From assembly GCF_007293315.1 (NCBI RefSeq), contig NZ_VLXZ01000003.1:310001-374000 (forward strand): 64,000 bases of DNA, read 5' to 3'. Of the stretch, positions 34,642 through 44,184 are shown piece by piece (within the stretch, counting starts at the first letter, position 1; each line of letters begins with the position of its first letter). The DNA comes from Alkalicoccobacillus porphyridii (GTDB taxonomy: Bacteria; Bacillota; Bacilli; Bacillales; Bacillaceae_D). Position numbers and translations under genes: made by a program. The notes under the pieces were generated by a model, which worked only from the letters and a program-made list of their open reading frames with translations, was not told the DNA's origin and made no database searches.

Positions 34642-35625
34642 ATGAGGAAGAATTGGATCGCTTTACTTATGACAAGTCTAGTAATCTTCGTTCTTGCGGC
34701 TTGTGGCTCAGGGAATGATGGAGATACAGCATCAGGTGAAGGTGGCGACACCGACGGATTAGAATCAAATCTAGTAACAATTGCAACAGGTGGTGCTTCT
34801 GGCCCTTATAACATTATTGGTACAACGCTTGCTGACAATTATTCCAATACGTTTGATGTGAACTCACGTACGCAAACCACTGGAGCGTCTGCAGAGAATT
34901 TAAACTTATTGGCAGATGGGAAGGTAGAGATGGCGTTTGTGATGAGTGATGCACTAAGTCAGGCGTTAGAAGGGGAAGCAAGCTTTTCTGAGCCGTTAGA
35001 GGGTATTTCTCAAGTAGCCAATCTGTATCCGAACGTAGTGCAAATTGTCGCTCGTGCTGATGCTGGCATTGAAACCCTTGAGGACCTTAAAGGGAAGCGT
35101 ATTGCGGTAGGTGACCAAGGCTCTGGAGTAGAGCTGAATGCTCGTGCGTTATTAAATGGAAATGATATCACTTATGATGATGTACAGGTCGATTATCTTG
35201 GATACGCGGAGGCAGCGGATGGTCTAAACGCAGGTCGTATTGATGCCGCCTTCTTAACGAGTGGTCTGCCAAATGCATCAGTACTAGAGCTATCTGAGAC
35301 ATTAAATATTAATATCGTTAAAGTGCTTCCAGAGCAGGTCGAGGCCATCGTAGATGAGCATCCGTACTTTGTATCACTTGAAATTCCAGAGGGCACCTAT
35401 GACAACGAGGAAGCCATTCCAACAGCTGCTGTGCCAAATGCGCTTGTTGTCCGTAGTGACCTGAGTGATGATGATGTGTATAAGCTAACAAAAGAGTTCT
35501 TTGAGAATCTTGATACATTAGCAAACTCTCATCAGGCGGCTTCTGAGATTTCAATTGATCATGCACAAGAGGGATTAATTGCCCCGTTACACCCTGGAGC
35601 AGAACAATACTTCGATGAGCAGTAA
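34642..35625 (+). CDS. TAXI family TRAP transporter solute-binding lipoprotein
   Basis: 327 residues. Signal peptide MRKNWIALLMTSLVIFVLAAC with lipobox LAAC. Mature part follows the TAXI (TRAP-associated extracytoplasmic immunogenic) family: LVTIATGGASGPYNIIGTTL, TGASAENLNLLADGKVEMAF, ETLEDLKGKRIAVGDQGSGV. Delivers a carboxylate-type solute to the fused permease encoded downstream. ATG at 34642 behind AGGAGGAG. Divergent from the carnitine operon; possible import of carnitine or a related compound is only an inference. Confidence 0.92.
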   Translation: MRKNWIALLMTSLVIFVLAACGSGNDGDTASGEGGDTDGLESNLVTIATGGASGPYNIIGTTLADNYSNTFDVNSRTQTTGASAENLNLLADGKVEMAFVMSDALSQALEGEASFSEPLEGISQVANLYPNVVQIVARADAGIETLEDLKGKRIAVGDQGSGVELNARALLNGNDITYDDVQVDYLGYAEAADGLNAGRIDAAFLTSGLPNASVLELSETLNINIVKVLPEQVEAIVDEHPYFVSLEIPEGTYDNEEAIPTAAVPNALVVRSDLSDDDVYKLTKEFFENLDTLANSHQAASEISIDHAQEGLIAPLHPGAEQYFDEQ

Positions 35626-36088
35626 AAAAAAGAAAATCTGGATTGGGAGTGCGTTTCTCATCGCGCTCCCTCTTCTTCTGTTTTACCGCCTGCCTGTGAT
35701 TGAAATCTCAGGGGAAGAGTCTTCTTATTTTATTCGTGAGGATGAGTTTGAGCTCGGCTGGATTCACTCAATCGAAAAAGAAGAATGGGTCGAACATTAT
35801 GAAAGACAACAAGACATACTCGTTCTAACTGAGACCCACTTTAAAACCTTTGGGGCCGGGACACCTTATCAAGGAGAGGAAACGACTACAGAAGACGGGT
35901 TTATACGTATGGCGCTGAACATTGAACACGAAGAATTAAACGTTACAATTTCTGAGCACGTTCAAACGACCCTGTTTATTCTTGATCGCGAAGTACCCCT
36001 ATATCATTGTTTTGAACAATATGAATCAGTGACAATAAAAGCAAGGAATCTAGCATTATGGGAATATAAAAGGGGGGAATTCTTATGA
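35615..36088 (+). CDS. DUF1850 protein of TAXI-TRAP transporter
   Basis: 157 residues; one N-terminal membrane helix (IWIGSAFLIALPLLLFYRLP), then an outside domain with FELGWIHSIEKEEWVEHYE and ETHFKTFGAGTPYQGE, the DUF1850 pattern. Such proteins accompany TAXI-type TRAP systems. Its ATG lies 11 bases inside the binding-protein gene and its stop overlaps the permease start by four bases, so all three are coupled. Confidence 0.88.
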   Translation: MSSKKKKIWIGSAFLIALPLLLFYRLPVIEISGEESSYFIREDEFELGWIHSIEKEEWVEHYERQQDILVLTETHFKTFGAGTPYQGEETTTEDGFIRMALNIEHEELNVTISEHVQTTLFILDREVPLYHCFEQYESVTIKARNLALWEYKRGEFL

Positions 36089-38127
36089 AGAAAGATGACA
36101 AACTAGTTGAGCCTACAGCGATTGCTGATACGGAGATCCCAGATAAAGAGGTTCAAAAGGTACTTGAGAAATATGATATAGAATCTAATACGAGAAACTG
36201 GAGCAATAGGGGCCTTGTGTTGTTTTTTAGTCTATTAACGATTGGTTATGCACTATTCCATTTATATATTACCTTTTATCCACTACCAACCCTCTTACAG
36301 CGTAGCTTTCACTTAACGTTTGGGATGGCTTTGGTCTTTTTACTCTATCCAACCTATAAAAAGCAGGATCGCACGAAAATTCCATTTTACGACTGGATTT
36401 TGTTTGCCTTAAGTATTGGCTCGTGTATTTATTTATTTAACGTCTACCAAGAAATTGTGACTACTCGAGGCGGCGTAGCTAGTACAACAGATATTTTGAT
36501 GGCGATCTTAACCGTCATTTTAGTCTTTGAAGCGGCACGGAGAGTAACCGGGTGGATCCTACCTATCCTCGCCTTCTTATTCTTACTGTATCCGTTCTTT
36601 AGCCATCAGGATTGGCTTCCAAGGATGTTGCTGACAAGGCCATTTGACTTTGCTGACATCTTTGGACAGATGTATACAAAAACAGAAGGCCTATTCTCGA
36701 CAGCCATCGGGGCATCCGTGCAGTTTATCTTCTTATTTATTTTATTTGGAGCCTTCCTAGCCAAATCAGGCATGGGGAAATTCTTTAACGACCTAGCTTT
36801 AGCTCTAGCCGGTCATAAGCAGGGTGGACCTGCAAAGGTAGCGGTGCTATCGAGTGCGATGATGGGTTCAGTCAATGGCTCAGCTGTCGGAAACGTTGTA
36901 AGTACAGGGGCCTTTACGATCCCACTTATGAAAAAAATCGGCTACGACAAAAACTTCTCCGGAGCCGTTGAAGCCAGCTCCTCCATTGGTGGACAGATCC
37001 TCCCACCTATTATGGGAGCCAGTGCCTTCATCATGGCTGAAACAACAGGCATTTCCTATGGAACGATTGCCCTGGCAGCGATCATTCCAGCGTTTCTATT
37101 TTTTATTACTAGTATTATGCAGGTTCACTATCGTGCAGGACGTTCCAACCTTAGAGGTTTACCAAAAGCCGACCTTCCTGAAGTGAAAAAAGTTATGAAG
37201 CAGGGCTGGCATTTGATGATCCCGCTCATCAGCTTAATCATTATGCTATTTTCAGGAGTGCCTGTATCCTACGCAGCCTTCTATACCATTCTTGTATCAG
37301 TGGCAGCTTCCTGGATTCGTAAGCACACTAGAATGTATCCAAAGGACATCCTAAAAGCATTAGAAACCGGAACAAGACAAGCCCTATCCACGATCATTGC
37401 GTGTGGAGTTGTTGGGATTGTGATTGGTGTCGTGAACTTAACAGGCTTTGGCGCTACACTGACATCAGCCATCACTAGCCTTGGTCAAGGATCACTATTG
37501 TTAACGTTAATCTTAACAATGCTTGCATCTCTTGTACTTGGAATGGGCCTACCTTCCATCCCGGCTTATATTATTACAGCTACGATGGCAGCGCCAGCTC
37601 TAGCGACATTTGATGTACCCATTCTTGTGGCGCACTTATTTGTGTTCTACTTTGGAATTTTTGCGAATATCACGCCTCCAGTAGCCCTAGCATCCTTTGC
37701 TGCATCTGGCCTGGCGGGAGGAGACCCCATGCGAACGAGTATTATCTCACTGAGATTATCCGTTGCGGGCTTCCTCGTCCCATTTGTTTTTGTCTATAAT
37801 CATTCGATGCTGTTAATTGATGCAACCGGACTACCGGCTAATACAACCGAGTTCGCCTTTGCCTCGATACCAGATATCGCCTTTGTTCTCATCACGTCGA
37901 CCATCGCCGTTATTGCTATTAGTGCAGCGGTAGAAGGCTACATTAGAACAAACCTAGGCGTGATCAACCGACTCGTTTTAGGAGCGGCCTCTGTACTTGC
38001 GATCGTGCCAGAAATGGTATCGAGCATAATTGGCATTGCCGTGATTATTGTGATTTATGTGTTGAATTACATGAAAGCAAAGAAGGATCAAGATCCGCCG
38101 GTTGGGGTGGCGTCGAGTCAGGCATAA
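36085..38127 (+). CDS. TRAP transporter fused permease (DctQ-DctM type)
   Basis: 680 residues with about 17 membrane segments. The first ~190 residues form the DctQ-like small subunit, the rest the DctM-like large subunit with AVLSSAMMGSVNGSAVGNVV, GQILPPIMGASAFIMAETTG and the mirrored late ITPPVALASFAASGLAGGDP. Uses an ion gradient, often sodium, with the TAXI binding protein. Followed by a strong terminator. Confidence 0.93.
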   Translation: MKKDDKLVEPTAIADTEIPDKEVQKVLEKYDIESNTRNWSNRGLVLFFSLLTIGYALFHLYITFYPLPTLLQRSFHLTFGMALVFLLYPTYKKQDRTKIPFYDWILFALSIGSCIYLFNVYQEIVTTRGGVASTTDILMAILTVILVFEAARRVTGWILPILAFLFLLYPFFSHQDWLPRMLLTRPFDFADIFGQMYTKTEGLFSTAIGASVQFIFLFILFGAFLAKSGMGKFFNDLALALAGHKQGGPAKVAVLSSAMMGSVNGSAVGNVVSTGAFTIPLMKKIGYDKNFSGAVEASSSIGGQILPPIMGASAFIMAETTGISYGTIALAAIIPAFLFFITSIMQVHYRAGRSNLRGLPKADLPEVKKVMKQGWHLMIPLISLIIMLFSGVPVSYAAFYTILVSVAASWIRKHTRMYPKDILKALETGTRQALSTIIACGVVGIVIGVVNLTGFGATLTSAITSLGQGSLLLTLILTMLASLVLGMGLPSIPAYIITATMAAPALATFDVPILVAHLFVFYFGIFANITPPVALASFAASGLAGGDPMRTSIISLRLSVAGFLVPFVFVYNHSMLLIDATGLPANTTEFAFASIPDIAFVLITSTIAVIAISAAVEGYIRTNLGVINRLVLGAASVLAIVPEMVSSIIGIAVIIVIYVLNYMKAKKDQDPPVGVASSQA

Positions 38128-38144
38128 ATTTATATGAATGAAGA

Positions 38145-38181
38145 AAGCTAGAAGCGAATGCCGCTTCTAGCTTATCTTTTG
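38145..38181 (+). terminator. Terminator of the TRAP operon
   Basis: Perfect 12-bp stem AAGCTAGAAGCG / CGCTTCTAGCTT with five-base loop, then TATCTTTT. Confidence 0.9.
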
Positions 38182-38201
38182 CTGACTGTGACGACCGAAA
38201 A

Positions 38202-38236
38202 AAAACTGGCTCACTCCGTCCGTTAAATTGAGTCAG
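38202..38236 (-). terminator. Terminator on the minus strand for the relic lipoprotein gene
   Basis: CTGACTCAA pairs imperfectly with GTGAGCCAG, followed by eight T on the minus strand. Confidence 0.6.
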
Positions 38237-38262
38237 AGATTGAAACTATAAGGGCTAAATCC

Positions 38263-38573
38263 TTATTCAACAACATCTTTAAGCTGGTTAATTTCAATTG
38301 GGGCATTCATTACAACATAATAAGTGCCACTACTATAATGAATAACACGACCTTCGTAAATACCTAGCCATACCGACTTATTTTTCATATTAAATGTAAT
38401 ATGAACTCCATTTTCTTTTGATACATCCTCATTCCATTCATCATCTTTCAATCTTTTTATATTGTATTGACTTAAAAAATCTACTAACTCATTTGCAAAA
38501 ATTCCGTTTCATTCACACAACCATTTGTTAGGAAAAGAATGAACGTGAGACATGTTAAAGAGCTTTGTATCAT
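38263..38573 (-). pseudogene. Small lipoprotein gene broken by a frameshift
   Basis: From ATG 38573 the frame reads MIQSSLTCLTFILFLTNGC, a signal peptide with a lipobox-like TNGC, then VNETEF and soon a stop. After a five-T run (minus strand, about 38498) another frame continues FANELVDFLSQYNIKRLK into the open frame that ends at 38263 with NAPIEINQLKDVVE. One extra T would restore a protein of about 103 residues. The C-terminal part has the beta-rich VHITFNMKNKSVWLG and IHYSSGTYYVVM. Could also be an assembly error in the homopolymer. Confidence 0.55.
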
Positions 38574-38701
38574 ATCCTCATGTCAGATTACCTGCTTAGA
38601 AAATTTATAATTATTAGATTTTTAATTGGAATCAAGAATTGAATGTGCTATTTTTATTTAAAGAACAATTAAAGACAATTGCTTAAAAAGAGGTGTATAA
38701 T

Positions 38702-40246
38702 ATGAATAATAGCGATAGTTCAAAGGGTTCAACGGTTTTTACGAGGGCGTTGGACTGGATTGAAAAGGTAGGTAACAAGCTTCCTCATCCGTTTATGCTC
38801 TTTGTTTATTTAGCATTGGGGGTCATTTTAATTTCCTCCGTCATCGGCTGGTATGGGGTGAGCTTTGAGGATCCTCAGTCAGGGGAGACGATTGCGGTTC
38901 AGCCGCTGCTATCTGTAGATGGGCTTGAATACATTCTGTCGTCGATGCTTAGCAATTTCACTGGCTTTGCTCCACTTGGTCTCGTTTTAGTGATGATGTT
39001 TGGGATCGGGCTAGCTCAAAAGGTTGGCTTAATGGAGACATTCATGAAGAAGACCATTCTTCAGGCACCGAAACGACTTGTGACGTATGCTGTTATTTTT
39101 ACAGGCGTACTCGGAAATCTAGCCTCTGATGCAGCGTTTGTCATTGTTCCTCCCTTGGCTGCGATGGTCTTTTATTCTATTGGTCGTCATCCACTTGTAG
39201 GGATTGCAGCTGGATTTGCTGGGGTAGGGGCAGGATTTACAGCGAACATCATGATTACGGGAACCGATGCTCTGCTTTCGGGGATCACTACGGAAGTCGC
39301 TCAGACGGTGAATCCGGAGATCGTGGTTTCACCAGTTGATAACTATTATTTCATGGCCTCTTCGGTCATCATGCTTGTGGTGGTTGGCGCATGGATTACC
39401 GAGCGTATTATTGAGCCGAGGTTAGGTACATATGATTCGAAGCTAGGCGATGACTCTGTGACCTCAGATGAGATTGAGCAGATTACGCCAGAAAAGAACC
39501 GAGCGCTTCGCAATGCAGGAATCTTTGGTCTGCTCTACGTACTCATCGTAGCAACAACGATTGTTCCGGCTAATGGCATTCTCAGAGGTGAAGATGGTGG
39601 CTTTTTGAATTCACCGTTTCTTAGCAATATTATTCCGATCATTCTTTTCTTCTTTATTATTATTGCGGTTGCTTATGGAGTATCTGTTAAAGCGATTAAG
39701 AAGCCTGGAGATGTACCAGACTATATGGCGTCTGCGATCAAGGATATGTCAGGCTACATTGTCCTAATCTTTGCAGCCTCTCAGTTTATTGCGTATTTTG
39801 GGTGGACGAACTTATCTTCCTTTCTCGCTGTGTCTGGAGCAGACGCCTTAATTTCTGCTAACTTTACAGGCATGCCAGTCATTATCGGCTTTATCCTGCT
39901 CGCCACCATCCTGAACTTATTTATCTTTAGTGGCTCTGCCCAGTGGGCGTTAATGGCCCCAATTTTTGTGCCGATGTTTATGTATTTGGATTACAATCCG
40001 GCCTTTGTGCAGCTGGCTTACCGGATTGCGGACTCATCCACAAATGTGATTACGCCTTTAAATCCATATGTGCCGATTATTTTAGCGTTAATGAAACGCT
40101 ATGACTCTCGTTCTGGTTTTGGGACATTGTTCTCGATCATGCTTCCGTATTCCCTCATCTTCTTAGGACTTTGGATTACGATTATGATTGTATGGACGCT
40201 CATTGGCTTGCCAATCGGACCTGGTGTAGGCATGTATCTAAACTAA
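38702..40246 (+). CDS. abgT: p-Aminobenzoyl-glutamate/ N-acyl amino acid transporter, AbgT family
   Basis: 514 residues with about 12 membrane segments, as in AbgT (508 residues in E. coli). Typical motifs: LDWIEKVGNKLPHPFMLFVY at the start, GNLASDAAFVIVPPLAAMVF, and SSTNVITPLNPYVPIILALM near the C-terminus. The family imports p-aminobenzoyl-glutamate or exports sulfonamides. ATG at 38702 behind AAGAGG. First gene of an operon with two M20-type hydrolases and a regulator. Confidence 0.92.
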   Translation: MNNSDSSKGSTVFTRALDWIEKVGNKLPHPFMLFVYLALGVILISSVIGWYGVSFEDPQSGETIAVQPLLSVDGLEYILSSMLSNFTGFAPLGLVLVMMFGIGLAQKVGLMETFMKKTILQAPKRLVTYAVIFTGVLGNLASDAAFVIVPPLAAMVFYSIGRHPLVGIAAGFAGVGAGFTANIMITGTDALLSGITTEVAQTVNPEIVVSPVDNYYFMASSVIMLVVVGAWITERIIEPRLGTYDSKLGDDSVTSDEIEQITPEKNRALRNAGIFGLLYVLIVATTIVPANGILRGEDGGFLNSPFLSNIIPIILFFFIIIAVAYGVSVKAIKKPGDVPDYMASAIKDMSGYIVLIFAASQFIAYFGWTNLSSFLAVSGADALISANFTGMPVIIGFILLATILNLFIFSGSAQWALMAPIFVPMFMYLDYNPAFVQLAYRIADSSTNVITPLNPYVPIILALMKRYDSRSGFGTLFSIMLPYSLIFLGLWITIMIVWTLIGLPIGPGVGMYLN

Positions 40247-40274
40247 GACTCTATGTAAAAGGAACGTGATATAA

Positions 40275-41585
40275 ATGACTACGATTTCTGTCGAAAAGTG
40301 GGTCAACAACCACAGGGATCTTTTAAAAAGTTGGCGGCAAACTCGACACCAGCTTCCTGAGGTAGGTTGGACCGAGATTATCGCCACATATACAATAACG
40401 CAGCATCTAAAAAACTTACATGGACGAGTGATTTACGGGAAAGAGCTGATTGACACGAACTCAAGACAGGGCATGGTATCGGAGGTGGAGTGGCAGGAAG
40501 CGGCTACTCGGGCGGAGGAACATGGCGTCCCCGCTTCATTTATCGAAGAACTAGACACGGGGCATACTGGCGCTCTTATCCAATTTGATACGGGTAGCCC
40601 CGGCCCTCATGTGGCGTACCGATTTGATATTGATGCCTTGCCTATTAAAGAGTCTGATGATGCATCACATGAACCTAGGAAACAGGACTTTCCTTCACAG
40701 ATTCCAGGAGCGATGCATGCTTGTGCCCATGATGGTCATGCGGCAATAGGCCTCGGTGTCGCAAGTTTTATCTCTGAGCACCTCAATCAACTCACTGGTA
40801 CTATCACAGTCATCTTCCAACCAGCAGAGGAAGGCAGTCGCGGGGCTAAGGCAATTGTGAACAAGGGCTGGCTCGATCGTGTCGATTATTTTATAAGTGG
40901 TCATATTGGCATCTCGTCCCTCTCTGTTGGGGAGATTGCCTCCACCACCCATTCCTTTCTTGCTACAACAAAATTTAATGTCTCGTTTCAGGGCGTGTCC
41001 TCACATGCCGGTGCTAAACCAGAGGAAGGACGTAATGCCCTTCTTGCTGCAGCGACTGCAGCGACTCAGCTTCATGCGGTATCACGTCATTCCGGTGGTG
41101 CTTCACGAATTAATGTTGGCTCCCTTCACGCTGGCTCGGGTCGCAACATTATTGCCGATACAGCCGAGTTACAAGGAGAAACGCGAGGCAGTACAACGGA
41201 AATCAATGAATTCATGATCAAGGAAGCAAAGCGAATCATTCAAGCAGCCGCGCTTATGTATGATGTTGAGGCTCACATAGAGATTGTTGGCCAAGGCGAA
41301 GCAGCTGACTGTGATGAAGAGTGGAAGCAATGGATTCCCGCATCGCTTCAGGGTAGCGAACTCATTACAAACGTTCTGCCTACGATGGCAGTTGGTGCTT
41401 CTGAGGATGTGACTGTCATGATGAACCGTGTTCAACAAAATGGAGGTAAAGCTACCTATATGATCTTTGGCACTCCACTGGCAGCCGGGCACCATCATCC
41501 AGCCTTTGATTACGACGAAAATGTGCTAGCGATCGCTGTCACCGCGTGTCTTCATCCTTTAGTGACGCAAATATGGAGTAAATAG
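40275..41585 (+). CDS. abgA: M20 amidohydrolase, AbgA-like p-aminobenzoyl-glutamate hydrolase subunit
   Basis: 436 residues, the same length as E. coli AbgA and with the same landmarks: GHTGALIQFDTGSPGPHVAY, RFDIDALPIKE, MHACAHDGHAAIGLG (metal ligands His and Asp), FQPAEEGSRGAKAIV (Glu pair), SHAGAKPEEGRNALL and a late AGHHHPAFDYDE. In E. coli AbgA works with AbgB; no abgB is seen here, and the next gene encodes a different M20 hydrolase. Whether it splits p-aminobenzoyl-glutamate or another N-acyl amino acid is open. Confidence 0.88.
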   Translation: MTTISVEKWVNNHRDLLKSWRQTRHQLPEVGWTEIIATYTITQHLKNLHGRVIYGKELIDTNSRQGMVSEVEWQEAATRAEEHGVPASFIEELDTGHTGALIQFDTGSPGPHVAYRFDIDALPIKESDDASHEPRKQDFPSQIPGAMHACAHDGHAAIGLGVASFISEHLNQLTGTITVIFQPAEEGSRGAKAIVNKGWLDRVDYFISGHIGISSLSVGEIASTTHSFLATTKFNVSFQGVSSHAGAKPEEGRNALLAAATAATQLHAVSRHSGGASRINVGSLHAGSGRNIIADTAELQGETRGSTTEINEFMIKEAKRIIQAAALMYDVEAHIEIVGQGEAADCDEEWKQWIPASLQGSELITNVLPTMAVGASEDVTVMMNRVQQNGGKATYMIFGTPLAAGHHHPAFDYDENVLAIAVTACLHPLVTQIWSK

Positions 41586-41598
41586 GAGGAGTATTCAT

Positions 41599-42864
41599 AT
41601 GAAAGAATGGCTACATCAACGTTTACTTGAACTTAATACAACCGATTCGATGGATCAATCAGAGGGCTTTACACGATGGGCCTATTCAGAGGACGAAGTA
41701 AAGGCCATGCAGGCTTTTAAGGACATTGCCCACTCCCTTGATATGCAGGTGGAACGCGACGAGGCTGGAAACCTGCACGCCATCTGGAACCCAGAAAAAA
41801 GTGAGGAAGCCACACTAGCCTTTGTTTCACACGTAGACACGGTAACAAATGGTGGGGGCTATGATGGGGTAGCCGGTGTGCTCTGCGGACTTGGTGTGAT
41901 CAAACGTCTACAGGAGGAAGGCTTTAAACCCGAGCGTCCCATTTCCGTGATTTGCTTTGCCTCAGAGGAGTCCGATCGCTTTGGCGTCTCCACTCTTGGA
42001 AGTAAGGCCATGGCCGGTAAAATGACGAGCAAAGTCAAAGAATCGCTTGAAGGTTTACTCGATAAAGAGGGCATTTCCGTCAAAGAAGCCATTGAATCTA
42101 CTGGGTTAAGCTGGAATCAGTTTGAACAGGCCGAAAAACATGAGGATAGCTACCACCATATCATCGAGCTACACATTGAACAAGGGACGCAAATTGAGGA
42201 AGCAGGAAAAGAAGTAGCCGCTGTAGAAGCAATTGCCTGCCCAATTCGTTTAATAATCACCATTGAAGGAAAAAGCAGTCACACCGGGACTACGCCGATG
42301 CACCAGAGAAAGGATGCCTTACTTGCCGCAGCTCCGATCATTAGTTTTACCGGCGAACATGCTGTGACCATTGCGGAAGAAGCGGGTGTGCCATTAGTTG
42401 CCACCGTTAGCTCTATTAACTGCTTTCCCAATGCTATGACAGTCATCCCAGGCAACGTCGAGCTTGGCATTGATATTCGCAGTGTGGATGATGATGCCAA
42501 GGAGCAGATGGCCACCGCCATCCGGGATAAGCTGTTAAGTATTGAGCAAAAATTTGGAGTGACGACAGATGTACAGGTCCTGGTCCATAACCCTTCTGTC
42601 AAACTCGACACAAAGGTTCATCAGTCTCTGTTGCAATCGATTGAGCAGACAGGGTATCTCTCGCATTCTATGAACAGTGGCGCAGGACATGATATTATGA
42701 ATATGCAAACCAAATGGCCATCTGGTCTTTTATTTATCCCCTGCAAGGATGGAGTGAGTCATCATCCATCTGAACACGCGGAGCTAGAAGACCTTGAAAA
42801 AGGAGTTAAGGTTATGACACATTACGCCAAAAAAGAAGCAGGCGGATCAACCCTTGAAGATTAA
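41599..42864 (+). CDS. M20 family hydantoinase/carbamoylase-type amidase
   Basis: 421 residues of the allantoate amidohydrolase / N-carbamoyl-L-amino acid hydrolase group: FTRWAYSEDEVKAMQAF, SHVDTVTNGGGYDGVAGVLC (metal His/Asp), CFASEESDRFG (Glu pair), HIEQGTQIEEAG, GKSSHTGTTPMHQRKDALLA and SGAGHDIMNM. Hydrolyses a carbamoyl or amide bond of an amino-acid-like substrate; which one is not visible. GGAGGAG precedes the ATG; its stop overlaps the regulator gene by 11 bases. Confidence 0.88.
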   Translation: MKEWLHQRLLELNTTDSMDQSEGFTRWAYSEDEVKAMQAFKDIAHSLDMQVERDEAGNLHAIWNPEKSEEATLAFVSHVDTVTNGGGYDGVAGVLCGLGVIKRLQEEGFKPERPISVICFASEESDRFGVSTLGSKAMAGKMTSKVKESLEGLLDKEGISVKEAIESTGLSWNQFEQAEKHEDSYHHIIELHIEQGTQIEEAGKEVAAVEAIACPIRLIITIEGKSSHTGTTPMHQRKDALLAAAPIISFTGEHAVTIAEEAGVPLVATVSSINCFPNAMTVIPGNVELGIDIRSVDDDAKEQMATAIRDKLLSIEQKFGVTTDVQVLVHNPSVKLDTKVHQSLLQSIEQTGYLSHSMNSGAGHDIMNMQTKWPSGLLFIPCKDGVSHHPSEHAELEDLEKGVKVMTHYAKKEAGGSTLED

Positions 42865-44152
42865 AATTGGCACCGTAGGACCAGAGGATTCCGTGGAAAT
42901 TTTAATGGAAGAAGTTAAAAAACACGAAGAATTTGAAGCGGTTCCAATTTGCTATAAACAAACGAGCGACCTAATGGAGCTGATTACGAAAGATCAATCT
43001 GAGATCACCTACTGGTTGTTCTCTGGTCAGGCTCCCTATGATATGGCCGTCTCTAATGGGTTAGTAGACAGTCGTAATGCAGGCTATCCTCCGTTGTACG
43101 GGGCTAGTTTGCTGGGCCGTCTAGTACAGGGACATTATCAGGCTGGCAAGCTCTTTCAGTCGATTAGTCTGGATACCATTCAGGAAAAAGAATTAGACGA
43201 AATCAAACAAACCTTTTTGCCTCAAGAGCTCACTTTACATACGCTTTTCTACCCAGGGTACAAACCATCTGAGGACATTATAGCGTTTCATAAAGAGCTC
43301 TATGAACAAAATAAAATTGACGCGGCCTTTACCTGTATACGAGAGGTGTACATCGAGCTGCAAAAACAAGGAATTCCCTGCTACCGAGTCACTGCGACCA
43401 AGCAATCGATTCAGCAGGCCTTAAAGTACCTAAAAGAACGCGCACAGGCAGAGCTCTACAAAAAAGCGCAGATTGCCATCGTCGCCATCGACATTCGCAA
43501 CCAGAATGAGAAAAAGGATGCCAGCTTCTACTCAATGAAGCAAAAATACCAAGAGCTTGACCTCAGAAGATGGCTCCTGCACTACGCCGAGAAAGTAGGC
43601 GGCTCTTACATGCAAATCGGTGATGGAACCTTCTTTATCTACACCACCCGTGGCGAATTAGAATGGCACGGAGACAGACTCTGGTTCCAGTTTATGAAGG
43701 ATGCAGAATCTAATACAACGCTACAAACCAATGTTGTCATAGGCTATGGCAGAACCGCACTAGAAGCAGAAAGCAATGCAAGAAGTGCGCTGAAGGAAGC
43801 ACAGGACAAAAACAGCGGCACGATCATTTACGTAGACGAGAATAAACGAAGAACCGAACACCAGCCTAACAACGAGGTTTTATCCTACGAGACCCGTCGA
43901 ATCAGCCAAGAGGGCTCTGCTGATATGACGCTCAGCCCAGCAGTGATAAACAAAATCAGCTCCCTCAGTCGACACTATGACCAGGATCTAGTTACGGCCC
44001 AGGACATCTCAACCTGGCTGAATAGCTCCCTACGCAACGCCAACCGAATCCTAGCCAAACTAGAGGACATGAACCTAGCCAAACAAACCGGCGGAGAGCA
44101 ATCGGGGCAAAGGGGACGACCGAGAAGAATCTATCGGTTAGATATTCATTAA
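42854..44152 (+). CDS. Putative transcriptional regulator of the abg-like operon
   Basis: 432 residues. Residues 1-~200 form an unknown sensor-like region (IKIGTVGPEDSVEILMEEVK, ITYWLFSGQAPYDMAVSNG). Residues ~205-340 look like a degenerate GGDEF/cyclase-type domain (NVVIGYGRTALEAESNARSA without GGDEF catalytic residues). Residues ~365-432 form a winged helix: INKISSLSRHYDQDLVTAQD, ISTWLNSSLRNANRILAKLE and the wing RGRPRRIYRL. TTG start at 42854, inside the upstream gene, with AGGCGG about nine bases before. Role inferred from domain and position. Confidence 0.7.
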   Translation: MKIKIGTVGPEDSVEILMEEVKKHEEFEAVPICYKQTSDLMELITKDQSEITYWLFSGQAPYDMAVSNGLVDSRNAGYPPLYGASLLGRLVQGHYQAGKLFQSISLDTIQEKELDEIKQTFLPQELTLHTLFYPGYKPSEDIIAFHKELYEQNKIDAAFTCIREVYIELQKQGIPCYRVTATKQSIQQALKYLKERAQAELYKKAQIAIVAIDIRNQNEKKDASFYSMKQKYQELDLRRWLLHYAEKVGGSYMQIGDGTFFIYTTRGELEWHGDRLWFQFMKDAESNTTLQTNVVIGYGRTALEAESNARSALKEAQDKNSGTIIYVDENKRRTEHQPNNEVLSYETRRISQEGSADMTLSPAVINKISSLSRHYDQDLVTAQDISTWLNSSLRNANRILAKLEDMNLAKQTGGEQSGQRGRPRRIYRLDIH

Positions 44153-44184
44153 AAATATGTACGAAGTAAAACACCTCTCCACTA

